Source: Janthinobacterium lividum
GTDB lineage: Bacteria > Pseudomonadota > Gammaproteobacteria > Burkholderiales > Burkholderiaceae_D
Direction: 5' to 3'
Length of the DNA: 64,000 nt
Assembly (NCBI RefSeq): GCF_023509035.1
Contig: NZ_CP075583.1
Coordinates: 62,001 to 126,000, forward strand
Below are positions 38,277 through 47,751 of this stretch, one piece after another; the stretch's first letter is position 1, and each line of letters starts with the position of its first letter. A program made the translations under genes and the position numbers. The notes below the pieces were generated by a model. It saw only the letters and a list, made by a program, of their open reading frames with translations. It was not told where the DNA came from and did no database searches.

Positions 38277-38729
38277 ATGCCTTACCTGACCCGCTCTTAT
38301 CGTACCGTGCTACTTCCCCTGTTCTTCGCCTGCCTGGCCGTGCTGGCGGGCTGCGGCGCGGCCGGCAGCGCCGGCGACGCGGAAAACACGCCGCGCACCG
38401 TCACCCACGTGCTCTCGCCGGGCGAACAGGTCGCCATCACGGCCACCGACACCCTGAAACTGGAGCGCGTCAACGACAGCCGCTGCCGCAAGGGCGCCGT
38501 GTGCGTGTGGAAAGGCTACGTCAGCTACAGTTTCAGTCTGCTCAACAGCGCAGGCGCCACGGACATCGTCTTGTCCGACTCCATGCCGGGCGCCGCCAGC
38601 TCCGTCACCGTCAACCACCTGACGTTCACCCTGCTCGACGTCGACCCGGCCACGCCGCCCGCCCTGAACGCGGCCGAGCCCACGTATCGGGTCAAGGTGA
38701 AAATCACGCAGGGCGCGCTGCCCCGCTAA
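38277..38729 (+). CDS. Hypothetical lipoprotein
   Basis: A 150-residue protein with a lipoprotein signal (LPLFFACLAVLAGCGAAG, lipobox Cys at about residue 25). The mature part is beta-rich with two cysteines (DSRCRKGAVCVWKGYVSYSF) that could form a disulfide. No family is recognised. The ATG at 38277 is preceded by AAAGGA; an upstream in-frame ATG lacks a signal-like start. Its 3' end overlaps the convergent monooxygenase gene by 26 bp. Confidence 0.7.
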   Translation: MPYLTRSYRTVLLPLFFACLAVLAGCGAAGSAGDAENTPRTVTHVLSPGEQVAITATDTLKLERVNDSRCRKGAVCVWKGYVSYSFSLLNSAGATDIVLSDSMPGAASSVTVNHLTFTLLDVDPATPPALNAAEPTYRVKVKITQGALPR

Positions 38730-39072
38730 CTTCGTGGCGCTGGCGGCTGTCAGCTGGCGCCTGTTGCCGGTCCAGCATGCCGTAATCGCGCACCACGGAG
38801 GCGATGCGCAGCCGGTAGTCGTCGAATACGCCCTGCCGGCCGGCCGATTGCGCCGCCCGGTGCGCTTCCAGCTGCCGCCACTGCGCCAGCGCCGCCTCGT
38901 CGCGAAAAAACGAGAGCGACAATAATTTACCCGGCTCGCTCAGGCTGCTGAAGCGCTCGATGGAAATGAAACCATCGACTTCATCTAGCAGGGGCCGCAG
39001 CGCAGCGGCCAGGTCCAGGTACTGCTGGCGCCCTTCCGCGCTAGGCCAGACTTCAAATATCACGGCAATCAT
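38704..39072 (-). CDS. Antibiotic biosynthesis monooxygenase (ABM) domain protein
   Basis: A 122-residue ferredoxin-like alpha-beta barrel of the ABM family. It contains IAVIFEVWPSAEGRQQYLDL, EVDGFISIERFSSLSEPGK and LLSLSFFRDEAALAQWRQL with the family's HxxAQ (EAHRAAQSAGR). Members include cofactor-free quinone or haem oxygenases and stress-linked proteins. Its start overlaps the P450 stop in ATGA, so the two are co-translated. The C-terminal 20 residues (SRQRHEVSGAARPA) look like an unstructured tail. Confidence 0.88.
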   Translation of the reverse strand: MIAVIFEVWPSAEGRQQYLDLAAALRPLLDEVDGFISIERFSSLSEPGKLLSLSFFRDEAALAQWRQLEAHRAAQSAGRQGVFDDYRLRIASVVRDYGMLDRQQAPADSRQRHEVSGAARPA

Positions 39073-40190
39073 TTCATTTCTCGTGGGCTAAAGACAGGGA
39101 TGCGCGCGTTCAGTGACGGCAAATAACTCCACGCCAGCGGCATGTCTTCCAGCCCATCGGCCCACGCTTGCAGGCATGCCGTGGCGATGGCGTGCGCGAT
39201 GGCCTGGCCCGGACAGACGTGGCGGCCATGGCCAAAACCTGACTCCGCATGGCCGACGCTGGCCAGCACCACGACGATCATTTGCCCGGCCGGCACGCGC
39301 ACGCCATTGAACTCCACGTCTTCCTCCGTATAGCGGCGCGTGTTGTGGATGGCTGGATCATGCCGGCTGACTTCGCGCAGCATGGCTGGCCACAGCTGCG
39401 GTGCTGCGCGCAGTTGCGGCAGTAAATCCGCTTGGGTGCGCAGGGCCACGACAGCATTGCCCAGCAAGCCAGCCGTGGCGTCGCAGGTCTGCGACAGCAG
39501 CCCCACGAGGTTGGCCAGCACGCCGCCCGAGGCTCGCCAGCCCAGGGCATCCGCCTCTGCCACGACCTTGGCCAGCAAGCTGCCGGACCGCGCATCGCCC
39601 TCACGCAGCAATCGGCTAAAGCTTTGCAGCAAGGCATCGGCAGCCACCTGCGCGCCGGCCAGTTGTACGGCATTGCTCAGCGGCGACAGGCAAGCGACAA
39701 AAGCGCGCGTCCAGGCAGCCAGCGCCGGCCATTGCGCTGGCGCGAAGCCCAGCAAATCCGCCATGGCGAACAGGGGCAATTCGAACATCGCATCGTTCAG
39801 TTGCGCGGCGCTGTCGGGTAGGCAGTCGCCGGCAAGATGCATCGCCCGCCCCTGCAGGCGCGCCAGGTCCACCTGGCCCAGCGCGTGCGCCAGCACCTGT
39901 TTCGGCACGGCATGCCGTTCGCCCTCATTCATGCGTACCAGTTCCGCAAAAATCGCGCCGCATGGCGTGCCCGCCAGGTTATGCGGCACGGCCAGTCCTG
40001 CTGGCCGCACGCGGCAAGCGGGATGCTCCAGCACGGCCCGCACACCGGCCGCGCCCGTCGCAAGCCAGCAATCGAGTGCCGCATCGAAACGCAGCGGCGG
40101 GCCGTCCGCCAGGCGGCGATAGTAGTCATATGGCGCAGCGTGGGTGACGGCGAAAAAAGGGTCGGCGGGATAGTCGAGCGGCATGCGCAT
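39069..40190 (-). CDS. Cytochrome P450
   Basis: A 373-residue, soluble-type P450, slightly shorter than the usual 390-420. The haem-cysteine loop is FGHGRHVCPGQAIA, ExxR-region sequence includes LREVSRHDPAIHNTRRYTEE, and the I-helix region is SGGVLANLVGLLSQTCDATAGLL. The I-helix lacks the usual A-G-x-D/E-T and reads LSQTCD instead, so proton delivery may differ. No ferredoxin or reductase gene is adjacent. It diverges from an ArsR-type regulator and overlaps the ABM gene. Confidence 0.88.
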   Translation of the reverse strand: MRMPLDYPADPFFAVTHAAPYDYYRRLADGPPLRFDAALDCWLATGAAGVRAVLEHPACRVRPAGLAVPHNLAGTPCGAIFAELVRMNEGERHAVPKQVLAHALGQVDLARLQGRAMHLAGDCLPDSAAQLNDAMFELPLFAMADLLGFAPAQWPALAAWTRAFVACLSPLSNAVQLAGAQVAADALLQSFSRLLREGDARSGSLLAKVVAEADALGWRASGGVLANLVGLLSQTCDATAGLLGNAVVALRTQADLLPQLRAAPQLWPAMLREVSRHDPAIHNTRRYTEEDVEFNGVRVPAGQMIVVVLASVGHAESGFGHGRHVCPGQAIAHAIATACLQAWADGLEDMPLAWSYLPSLNARIPVFSPREMK

Positions 40191-40260
40191 TCCATTGCGG
40201 TGAAGTGGGGACACGAGTATGCTGCCCCTTCCACCACAACACTTCGCCCACAGACGAATC

Positions 40261-40959
40261 ATGGATGACAAACTTCCCTCGGCCGACATGGGACTGGCGC
40301 AACTGGCCGGCGCCATCGCCGAACCGGCCCGTGCGCGCATGCTGTGCAGCCTGCTCGATGGGCATGCGCGCACGGCCACGGAACTGGCGGCGCTGGCCGA
40401 GGTAGGCGCCTCGACGGCCAGCGCGCATCTGAGCCGGCTGCGCGAGGATGGCTTGTTGTCCATGCTGGCGCAGGGCAAGCACCGCTATTACCGCCTGGCC
40501 AATGCCGATGTAGGCCTGGCCCTCGAAGCGCTGCTGGTGGTGGCCGGCGTGGCGGCGACGCCCTTTACGCCCACCACGCCCGACCGCCTGCGCCATGCGC
40601 GCACTTGTTACGACCACATGGCCGGCAGCGTCGCCGTCGCCCTGCACGACCAGTTGCACGCGCAAGGCTGGCTGCTGGACGATGGCGGCGAAGGCGAGTA
40701 TTGCCTGTCGGAAGCGGGCGCGGCTGGCATGGCGGCCCTGGGCATCGACGTGCCGCAATTGCAGCGCCAGCGCCGCCGCTTTGCCTGCGCCTGCCTGGAC
40801 TGGAGCGAACGACGCGCCCACCTGGGCGGTGCGCTGGGGGCCGCCCTGTTGCAACTGGCGCTGCGCCAGCGCTGGGCCGAGCGCGAACTCGACAGCCGGG
40901 CCCTGCACCTTACGCCGGACGGTGAACGGCGCCTGCTGGCCGCCTTCGGTGGTAGCTGA
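40261..40959 (+). CDS. ArsR-family transcriptional regulator
   Basis: A 232-residue winged-helix repressor. The N-terminal HTH_20/ArsR domain contains AEPARARMLCSLLDGHARTA, TELAALAEVGASTASAHLSR and LREDGLLSMLAQGKHRYYRL. The long C-terminal part (CYDHMAGSVAVALHDQL) extends well beyond the 100-residue core and contains cysteines that might sense a metal or redox change. It diverges from the P450 and is followed 10 bp later by an ABC ATPase, so it could control both. The ATG at 40261 is used; an upstream in-frame ATG has no ribosome site. Confidence 0.87.
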   Translation: MDDKLPSADMGLAQLAGAIAEPARARMLCSLLDGHARTATELAALAEVGASTASAHLSRLREDGLLSMLAQGKHRYYRLANADVGLALEALLVVAGVAATPFTPTTPDRLRHARTCYDHMAGSVAVALHDQLHAQGWLLDDGGEGEYCLSEAGAAGMAALGIDVPQLQRQRRRFACACLDWSERRAHLGGALGAALLQLALRQRWAERELDSRALHLTPDGERRLLAAFGGS

Positions 40960-40969
40960 AGGGCGCACG

Positions 40970-41701
40970 ATGATCAAATTCCAGGACCTGGCCAAACAGT
41001 ACGGCACGTTCGAGGCCGTCAAGCCGCTGACCTTGCAGGTAGGAAAAGGAGAGGTCTTCGGCTTCCTGGGCCCGAACGGGGCCGGCAAGACCACCACCAT
41101 CCGCATGCTGATGGGCATTCTTGTGTCCAGCGCCGGCCGCGTGCTGGTCGATGGCCTCGATTGCCACCGCGACGGTGCCGCCGTCAAGCGCAAGGTGGGC
41201 TACCTGCCCGACAATCCCGTCTTTTACGATTATTTGCGCGGCCGTGAAATCCTGCAGTTCGTGGCTGAAATGCATGGTTTTTCGCACACGGAAGCGGCCG
41301 CCCGCGCGGCGCGCCTGCTGACGGAATTTGGCCTCGACGAAGCGAGCGAGGATTTTGCCGTCAATTACTCGCTGGGCATGAAGAAAAAACTGGGCCTGGC
41401 CTGCGCGCTGATCCACGATCCGGCCGTGCTGATCCTCGACGAACCGATCAACGGCCTCGACCCGCGTGCTTCGCGCGACGTGCAGGAACGCTTGCTGCGC
41501 CGCGCCGCCGCCGGCACCACGATCTTCGTTTCCACGCATCTATTGGATATGGCGCAAAAGCTGTGCAGCCGGGTGGCCATCATCCACCGTGGCGCCCTGG
41601 TCGCCACGGGCAGCCTGGACGATATCCGCCAGCAGTTGTCCAGCGATGGCAGCCTGGAAGACCTCTTCTTGCAACTCACCGATGAAACGTCCACGGCATG
41701 A
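40970..41701 (+). CDS. ABC transporter ATP-binding protein
   Basis: A 243-residue ATPase of the NatA/CcmA-type exporter family. It has Walker A GPNGAGKTTTIRML, the signature YSLGMKKKLGLACALIHDP and Walker B VLILDEPINGLDP with a switch histidine in VSTHLLD. It overlaps the permease-protease gene by 4 bp (ATGA), so the two make one complex at the inner membrane, probably an efflux system. Confidence 0.94.
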   Translation: MIKFQDLAKQYGTFEAVKPLTLQVGKGEVFGFLGPNGAGKTTTIRMLMGILVSSAGRVLVDGLDCHRDGAAVKRKVGYLPDNPVFYDYLRGREILQFVAEMHGFSHTEAAARAARLLTEFGLDEASEDFAVNYSLGMKKKLGLACALIHDPAVLILDEPINGLDPRASRDVQERLLRRAAAGTTIFVSTHLLDMAQKLCSRVAIIHRGALVATGSLDDIRQQLSSDGSLEDLFLQLTDETSTA

Positions 41702-44026
41702 CACCGGCGCCGCCCACCGCCTGGCGCGCCGTCTGGCTGTTGACCCGCTTGCGCCTGCAGCGCCTGCTCAACGTCAGCGGCCGTGGCTTTTCCTTCAAGA
41801 AAAACAATAAAAGCCGCCCCGCCACGCCAGGCAAGCGTGGCGGACGCTGGCTGCTGACCGCGCTGCTGTTGCTGCCCATGCTGTTTTCCTTCGGCAGCAT
41901 TGCCCGCCACAGCGTGCTGAACATGCATTGTTTGCTGGACCAGGTCGCCGCCTGCCAGGCGCGCGGCAGCCTGCACACGGGCAGCCACCTGCTCGAGCCC
42001 GTCATCGCGCATTTGATGGCCACGCCCTTCAGCGCGGCACTGGCGGGCGGCCTGACCCTGCAGCTGGCACTGCTGTGGCTGGTCAGCGTCTTGCTGCCGC
42101 TGGGCATGGGAGAACTGGCCAAGCCGGACTGGGACCTGGAATGGCTGGTCACCCTGCCCATCGCGAAAAGCACCTTGCTGTGGGCGCGCGTGCTCGAACG
42201 CACGCTCGTCAATCCGGCCGGCTTGCTGGCCCTGTGGCCCAGCACGACCGTCATCGCCTGGTATTCGGACCAGGGCTGGTTTTCACCACTGTCCGGCCTG
42301 CTCGCCAGCCTGGTCCTGCTGGCCATGGCAGCCATGCTGCGCACCCTGGTCGACACGGGTTTGCGCCTGTCGCTCAATCCGTCCCAACTGGGCAACCTGC
42401 AGGCAGTGATCTCGCTGGCGGGCCTGTTGCCCATGTATATGGGCATGTCCTTCGGCATGGGCACGGGCGGCTTCGCGTATGCCTGGGCGGCCGCCATGCC
42501 CGCCTGGAGCAGCTGGACGCCGCCGGGCTTGCTGCTGCGCCTGCTTAATGCACCTGACGTGGCGGCCCTGCTGATGCCAGCCGTCCTGCTGCTGGCGCAA
42601 ACCGTGTTGCTGATGCTGCTGGGCATGGCCATCCTGCGCCGCCAGCTGCGCCACGGCGTGGTGGGCGCGGGCCAGCGTGTAGGCGCGCGCAAGCCGTCAC
42701 CAGCGCCCCTGCCGGCACGCCGGTGGCGCCCGCGCATCGGCACGGCGATCCAGCGGCGCGAACTGACGTTACTCTTACGCGATCGCAATTTTCTCGTGCA
42801 GACCCTGCTGATGCCCTTGCTGATCCTCGGTGGCCAGGCCCTGTTCACGGGCCAGACGCGCGACGTGCATGCGCTGCTGGATCATCCCGTCCTGCTGGCC
42901 TCCACCGGCTTTTTCCTCGGCACCTATGTGCTGATGATGTCGGCCTTCCAGACCCTGAACAAGGAAGGCGGCGCGCTGTGGCTGCTGTACACGTTTCCCA
43001 TCTCCGTCGAGCAGGCGCTGCGGCAAAGGGGCGCAGCTGTGGGCCGTACTGGCCCTGCTGTATCCTTTGACCCTGTTCGGCGTGGCGCTGGCCTGGCTGC
43101 CCGCCTGGTCGTGGCAGACGGCGGGCCTGATGCTGCTGGCCCTGGCAGGCATCCCTTTGTATTCGCTGATCGCCGTGGCGCTGGGCGTGTTTGCCAGCGA
43201 CCCGCTGGCCACCGAGGCAACGGCAAAGGTGCGCCCCACCTATATGTACCTGTATTTGCTGCTCACCGGCCTGTACCTCGCCGCGCTGGCCGCCGGCAGC
43301 TTGGTGCAGCAACTGGTCTTTGTCGTGCTCACGGGCGCGCTGGCCGTGGCCCTGTGGCAAAAGGCACGCGACTCGCTGCCCTACCTGCTCGATCCCGCCG
43401 CCTCGCCGCCGGCCACGGTAGCGGCGGCCGACGGCCTGATCGCCGCCATGCTGTTTTTTAGTCTGCAAACACTGGCCTTGATCCTGCTCAAAAGTACAAG
43501 TGCAACGCCGCTGGCGCAGCTGGCCATCGCCTTAGGCGCGTCCGGCGCGCTCACGTATGCGCTGCTGCGCCTGGTCTATTGGCGCGCCAGGACGACCGGT
43601 GTGCCGCGCATCGGACAGGGCCGCCAGCCGTGGCGCCGGGGAGGCGCGGGCGCCTGTGTCGCGGTCCTGTTCGGCATCGGCTACGCGGCCCTGTTGCCGC
43701 CGCCTGCCGCGCCCCTGCAGGGTGTTCTATCCTGGAACGGGCTGTGGCTGCTGGCCGTGAGCGTGCTGGCCGCGCCCCTGTGCGAGGAATTCATCTTCCG
43801 CGGCTTGCTGCAGGACGGCTTGCGCCGTTCTCTGCCGGCCTGGCAGGCGATCGGCATCGCCGCCGCGCTGTTTGCCATCGTGCAACCGCCCGCCGCCATG
43901 CTACCCGTCTTCGTACTGGGCCTGTGCACGGGCATCGCGTACGAGCGCAGCGGCGCGCTGCTGGCGCCCATGCTCACGCACGCGCTCTACAACGCTGCCA
44001 TGCTCGGCTATCAGATGAATAGGTGA
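41698..44026 (+). CDS. ABC-2 permease fused to CPBP intramembrane protease (apparent 1-base insertion)
   Basis: About 775 residues when repaired. The N-terminal two thirds form a multi-helix ABC-2 permease, beginning LLTRLRLQRLLNVSGRGFSF. The C-terminal 200 residues form a CPBP/CAAX-type domain: EExxxR in CEEFIFRGLL and HxxxN in THALYNA. The middle FxxxH motif reads FAIVQ, with glutamine for histidine, so protease activity is doubtful. A G4 run at 43028-43031 contains one extra base; with three G the sequence reads ALRQRAQLWAVLALLYPLTL. Fusions of this layout are known, and immunity or lipopeptide export has been suggested for relatives. Confidence 0.85.
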
Positions 44027-44077
44027 TTGTTGCCGGGTTTGCTAGAATCGCACACGTTTCCGTCCGTATCCCAAGCA

Positions 44078-45751
44078 ATGACTACGCACAGATCACGCAT
44101 GCATCCACGCTTATTCGCCCCATTTATCCTCGTTGCGCTGCTGAGCGGCTGCACGGTACTCGCCCTGCGCCCCAACAGCGGCGTCGAAAACCGCACGTTT
44201 ACCGTGCAGGAAAGCCCGCGCCTGCGCATCGACGCGCCCAAGGCGCGCATCCAGAATCCCATGCCCAATGACCATTTCATCGGCATCGCCTTGTCCGGCG
44301 GGGGCAGCCGCGCGGCCAATTTCTCGGCCGCGTCGCTGGAGCAGCTGGAGCAGTTCGGCCTCGTCAGCGGCGCCTCGGCCATCTCCGGCGTCTCGGGCGG
44401 CGCCATCGCGGGCGGCTACTATGCGCTGCATGGCAAACAGACGGATTGGCCCTTGCTGCGCAGCAAACTAAAAACGGATTTCTTTGGCCAGACCATATTG
44501 AAACCGGCCAACCTGACGACGATGTTGTTGACGAACAAGACGCGCACCTCGTTCCTTTCCGACGTGCTGGACGATGTGCTGTACGACAAAAAAACCTATC
44601 AGGACTTGCCGCACGACGGCCCCATCTTCCTGGCCAACGCGACGGACGCCACCGATGGCGGCAAGCGCGTGGTGTTTTCTTACGAGTATTTCTACAGCAC
44701 CCTGCATTCGCCGATCCAGGATATCCGCCTGGCCACGGCCGTGGCCACCTCGGCCGCCTTTCCCGGCGTGTTCGATTCCGTCACCTTTGAACGTTTCCGC
44801 CCGAAAAACAGTTTCGTGCCGGAACTCGGTTCCGAATCGCGCGAATCGCCGTCCTACGTGCACCTGTTCGACGGTGGCGCGGCCGACAACCTGGGCGTGG
44901 AAACCCTGTGGGACGTGGCGCTGACGCAGTTGTATGGCAACGACATGGCCTTCGTGCCGCCGCGCCTGAACAGCAAGCCCTTCATCCTCATTTCCATCGA
45001 TGCCAACGCACCCAATTCCAGCGCCGTGTTTGAAAAGATGTCGGATGAGCGCCAGCCGCTGGACCGCATCTTCAACAAGAATATCTACGACGCCGTCGAC
45101 GCCCTGTTTTCGCGCCAGCGCAAGGAAAACCTCGTCAAGATGGGCTTTGGGCAAGCCCGCTTCGATACCATCACGCATGAAAACTTTGGCGACCTGAGCC
45201 AGAAATTCGTCAAGGGCAAGCGCACTTCGGCTTTTGCCATTCCCGTGCTGTGCCGCCCCCACCTGGGCCAGTTCCGCTGTGAAGTCGATGCGGCCGATCC
45301 CTTGCCAGGCCAGATCCGCACGCGGCTGGAAGGCTTTGCCTGGCATATTTCCATCGACCAGATCGCCTCGCTGGCGCTGCGCCTGGCCAGCGAGGACGTG
45401 CAAATCGACGGTGCCCGCAAGGAAGAGCGCGCCGCCCTCGTCAAGCTGCAGCGCCTGGCCACGCAAACGAAAACCCATTTGAAGCTGACGGGCCCGGAAA
45501 ATTGCAGCCCGGAAGTATTGCAATCGGCCCTGTACAGCGCGGCGCGCGTGCTGATCCTCGACGACGAAGAATCGCGCTTTGCCCTGTGCGACTACATGCT
45601 GGCAGGCCGGCTGATCAATGACGACACCGTCTGCAAGCAGCGCTATATCCACGCCGTGCCCCGCTTTGCCATCGAAAGTGAAGATTTACAGTACCGCAAC
45701 CTGAGTTCGGACGGCAATTCCGTGAACGTGCCTATACGCTGCAAGAAGTGA
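44078..45751 (+). CDS. Patatin-like phospholipase lipoprotein
   Basis: A 557-residue protein. A signal with lipobox (FILVALLSGCTVLA) predicts a lipid-anchored envelope protein. The patatin core has the oxyanion loop ALSGGGSRAA, nucleophile elbow GVSGGAIAGG and dyad aspartate in LFDGGAADNLG. Two thirds of the length lies outside the classical 200-residue domain, with a large C-terminal region of unknown fold (from about residue 330). It is probably a lipase or phospholipase acting in the periplasm. The start could instead be the ATG at 44099. It has its own promoter region (44027-44077). Confidence 0.85.
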   Translation: MTTHRSRMHPRLFAPFILVALLSGCTVLALRPNSGVENRTFTVQESPRLRIDAPKARIQNPMPNDHFIGIALSGGGSRAANFSAASLEQLEQFGLVSGASAISGVSGGAIAGGYYALHGKQTDWPLLRSKLKTDFFGQTILKPANLTTMLLTNKTRTSFLSDVLDDVLYDKKTYQDLPHDGPIFLANATDATDGGKRVVFSYEYFYSTLHSPIQDIRLATAVATSAAFPGVFDSVTFERFRPKNSFVPELGSESRESPSYVHLFDGGAADNLGVETLWDVALTQLYGNDMAFVPPRLNSKPFILISIDANAPNSSAVFEKMSDERQPLDRIFNKNIYDAVDALFSRQRKENLVKMGFGQARFDTITHENFGDLSQKFVKGKRTSAFAIPVLCRPHLGQFRCEVDAADPLPGQIRTRLEGFAWHISIDQIASLALRLASEDVQIDGARKEERAALVKLQRLATQTKTHLKLTGPENCSPEVLQSALYSAARVLILDDEESRFALCDYMLAGRLINDDTVCKQRYIHAVPRFAIESEDLQYRNLSSDGNSVNVPIRCKK

Positions 45752-45789
45752 ACGCCCTGGCACGGCCTAATTGGCAGTTGGCAAGGCAG

Positions 45790-46676
45790 CTATAACGCCA
45801 GCACGCGTTTGCCGTGCACCCACTCCATGCTGCCATAAGGCGCTATCAGGTTCAGTTGTTGCAAAGAATTGAGTGCCAAGGCAGGATCGCGTTTGACATA
45901 TTTTGTATAAGCACCGATATAAAACAAGCTTTCAGCAAATGCATCCTGCTGATCCTCAACGTCCTTGAGTGCGATTAACCGGGATAACTCCGTCAGATTA
46001 TTCGCGCCCTGCCACATTCTTAACAGGGCACCATAATGCGACTTGCTATTCTTTTCAATATAGGCAGCCTGTTTTTCAATATTCGCATTGGCAAGCGAAG
46101 CATCGTTTGCACGCGCCATGATATAGCGATAGACCAAGGCCCGATATTCCGGGAATTCAGGTTCATCGGACGTATATTCCGTATCAGCCAGATATGCTAA
46201 CGCGTTTTTCCAGTCTCCCAATTCAACGCTGGAAAAAGCGGCAAGAATGAAACCGGATTGATGCACTGCCAGCCTGCTGGCCCGCTCATCCGGTTTGGCG
46301 GCCGCGGCTGCCCGGCGCTCAATGTCGAGTAGCGGCGCCAGCAGGGTCAATGCATCGGCTACACGTCCCTGGGTAAAAAAATCGTTGCTTTGGTAACAGT
46401 GAACGACGCTTGCTGCTCCGGCGTGGCAATCCGCAATGCCTGCTCGACCAACGGCAAGGCTTCCTGCGAACGCTCCAGAGAGTCCAGCGCGGCCGCTTGC
46501 ATTATCAGCATGTCCGCCTTATTTTTGTCACTCAGCTCCTTATCTCCCAAAATCTGCGCCAGCTTCAACTGTCGCTCGTGCGTTTCTTTAAGAGAGTTTT
46601 CTCCAGCTTGCGACACATTACTAGCCAGCACCAGCGCGCCAGCCAGCACGCAAGAAATTACTTTAGATAAGCGCAT
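45790..46676 (-). CDS. Exported helical-repeat protein of unknown function (apparent 1-base deletion)
   Basis: About 295 residues if joined. The first frame starts with a signal peptide (VISCVLAGALVLASNVSQA) and runs to VTKATIF. The second begins QGRVADALTLLAPLLDIERR and has paired helices typical of TPR-like repeats (DWKNALAYLADTEYTSDEPE, DPALALNSLQQLN). A T7 run at 46375-46381 (plus strand A7) lacks one base; adding it gives IFFTQGRVADAL across the join. The gene is convergent with the patatin. Partners and role are unknown. Confidence 0.68.
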
Positions 46677-46763
46677 AAATTATTCGGACATGGAAAATTA
46701 AATAGCGAGTATATCAATCAAGATTAACCAATGGAAACTTTTCCAAAGCATCGACATTTTCCA

Positions 46764-46803
46764 GCCAAAAAAATGACACGCACGATTACTCGTGAGTGTC
46801 ATT
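46764..46803 (-). terminator. Terminator after the YqaE-like gene
   Basis: A 12-bp-plus stem (AATGACAC...GTGTCATT with an inner CACG/CGTG) is followed on the minus strand by TTTTTTT. It closes the ter-type cluster. Confidence 0.8.
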
Positions 46804-46832
46804 AGCGCAAGGATTCCAAGCGCCCGGCTGAT

Positions 46833-47051
46833 TTAGATCAACCGACTACGCCTGCGCATGTAGCTGCGGCTTAACGCACCTTCCAGTTCCTGCTCCGTTT
46901 TATGCTGGTTCACCGTGTACAGGGCCCACAGGGCCGCCGGCGCCCAGCCGATCACAGTGCACTGCAAGATCAAGGCGGCGGCACCGGCCAACGGGCGCCC
47001 CAGCATGAAAAACGTGAGACACGGAAGTAGCAAGGCTATCAGCAATCGCAT
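46833..47051 (-). CDS. YqaE/Pmp3-family small membrane protein
   Basis: A 72-residue protein with two membrane helices: LLIALLLPCLTFFMLGRP and AALILQCTVIGWAPAALWAL, separated by a short GAA turn. The tail is charged (NQHKTEQELEGAL) and ends in arginines (MRRRSRLI). The pattern is that of the Pmp3/UPF0057 group, whose members affect membrane potential or salt stress. It is the last gene of the TerD/AIM24 group. A GTG at 47054 could be the start; AAGGAG is upstream. Confidence 0.8.
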   Translation of the reverse strand: MRLLIALLLPCLTFFMLGRPLAGAAALILQCTVIGWAPAALWALYTVNQHKTEQELEGALSRSYMRRRSRLI

Positions 47052-47078
47052 CACGACATACTCTCCTTCAATATAGAG

Positions 47079-47121
47079 CAGCGGGCAAGGGCCGGTATCC
47101 GGTCCGTCCCCCGCCCGCTGC
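47079..47121. repeat. Large inverted repeat between TerD and YqaE-like genes
   Basis: GCAGCGGGC near 47081 pairs with GCCCGCTGC near 47112-47120, with a further CGG-rich stem inside. In RNA it would form a large hairpin between the terD stop and the next gene. There is no U-tract on the minus strand, so it may attenuate or protect the message. Confidence 0.4.
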
Positions 47122-47131
47122 GTACTGCTCC

Positions 47132-47713
47132 TTATAGATGCACGGCAATCTGCGGCATAAGGTCGTCAAAAGTGCGACCGTTGCCGTTTTCTCCGATGGC
47201 GTGCATCTTCCATTCGCCGTTATGGCGGTACAGCTTAGCCATGATCTGTGCCGTGTGGGAACCTTGCACAGACAGGTTGAAACGCGCGACTTCCTGGTTA
47301 TTGCTGGCATTCAAGATGCGGCAATAGGCGTTTTCCACCTGCGAGAAGTTCTGGCCAGTAAAGCTGTTGACGGTGAAGACCAGGCTTTTCACGTTCGCCG
47401 GCACTGTCGACAGATCGACATTGATCTGTTCGTCGTCGCCATCGCCCGCGCCCGTGCGGTTGTCGCCCGTGTGGACAATGCTGCCGTCCTTGCTTTTCAG
47501 CTGGCGGAACCAGACGATGTCGGACGTGCCCTTGTTTTCATCGAACATGACGCACGAGGCGTCCAGGTCGACGGCTTCGGTCTTCGAGCCGAAACCGAGG
47601 AAACCCTTGGTCTTGACCGCATCCCAGCCCAGGCCCATGGTGATACGGGTCAGGGTGGCACCAGCTTCTTTGTCCAGAGAAATCTTCTGGCCCTTGCTCA
47701 AATTGACAGACAT
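47132..47713 (-). CDS. TerD family tellurium-resistance/stress protein
   Basis: A 193-residue TerD-domain protein with the calcium-binding layout: MSVNLSKGQKISLDKEAG, MGLGWDAVKTK, DLDASCVMFDENK and HTGDNRTGAGDGDDEQINVD, where aspartates coordinate Ca2+. TerD proteins act in tellurite, phage and colicin resistance and general stress, exact role unknown. The ATG at 47713 is used rather than the upstream start, since the domain begins there. An insertion (LGFGSKTEA) is seen in some TerD relatives. Confidence 0.9.
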   Translation of the reverse strand: MSVNLSKGQKISLDKEAGATLTRITMGLGWDAVKTKGFLGFGSKTEAVDLDASCVMFDENKGTSDIVWFRQLKSKDGSIVHTGDNRTGAGDGDDEQINVDLSTVPANVKSLVFTVNSFTGQNFSQVENAYCRILNASNNQEVARFNLSVQGSHTAQIMAKLYRHNGEWKMHAIGENGNGRTFDDLMPQIAVHL

Positions 47714-47751
47714 ACGCTTAGCTCCTGTTTGGTTAGTTGCATTCACTGCTT

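Noticed and set aside
40191..40260. Operator between the P450 and ArsR genes
   Set aside because: Only a weak GAAGTG...CACTTC pairing with a long gap was found, too common to report as a site.
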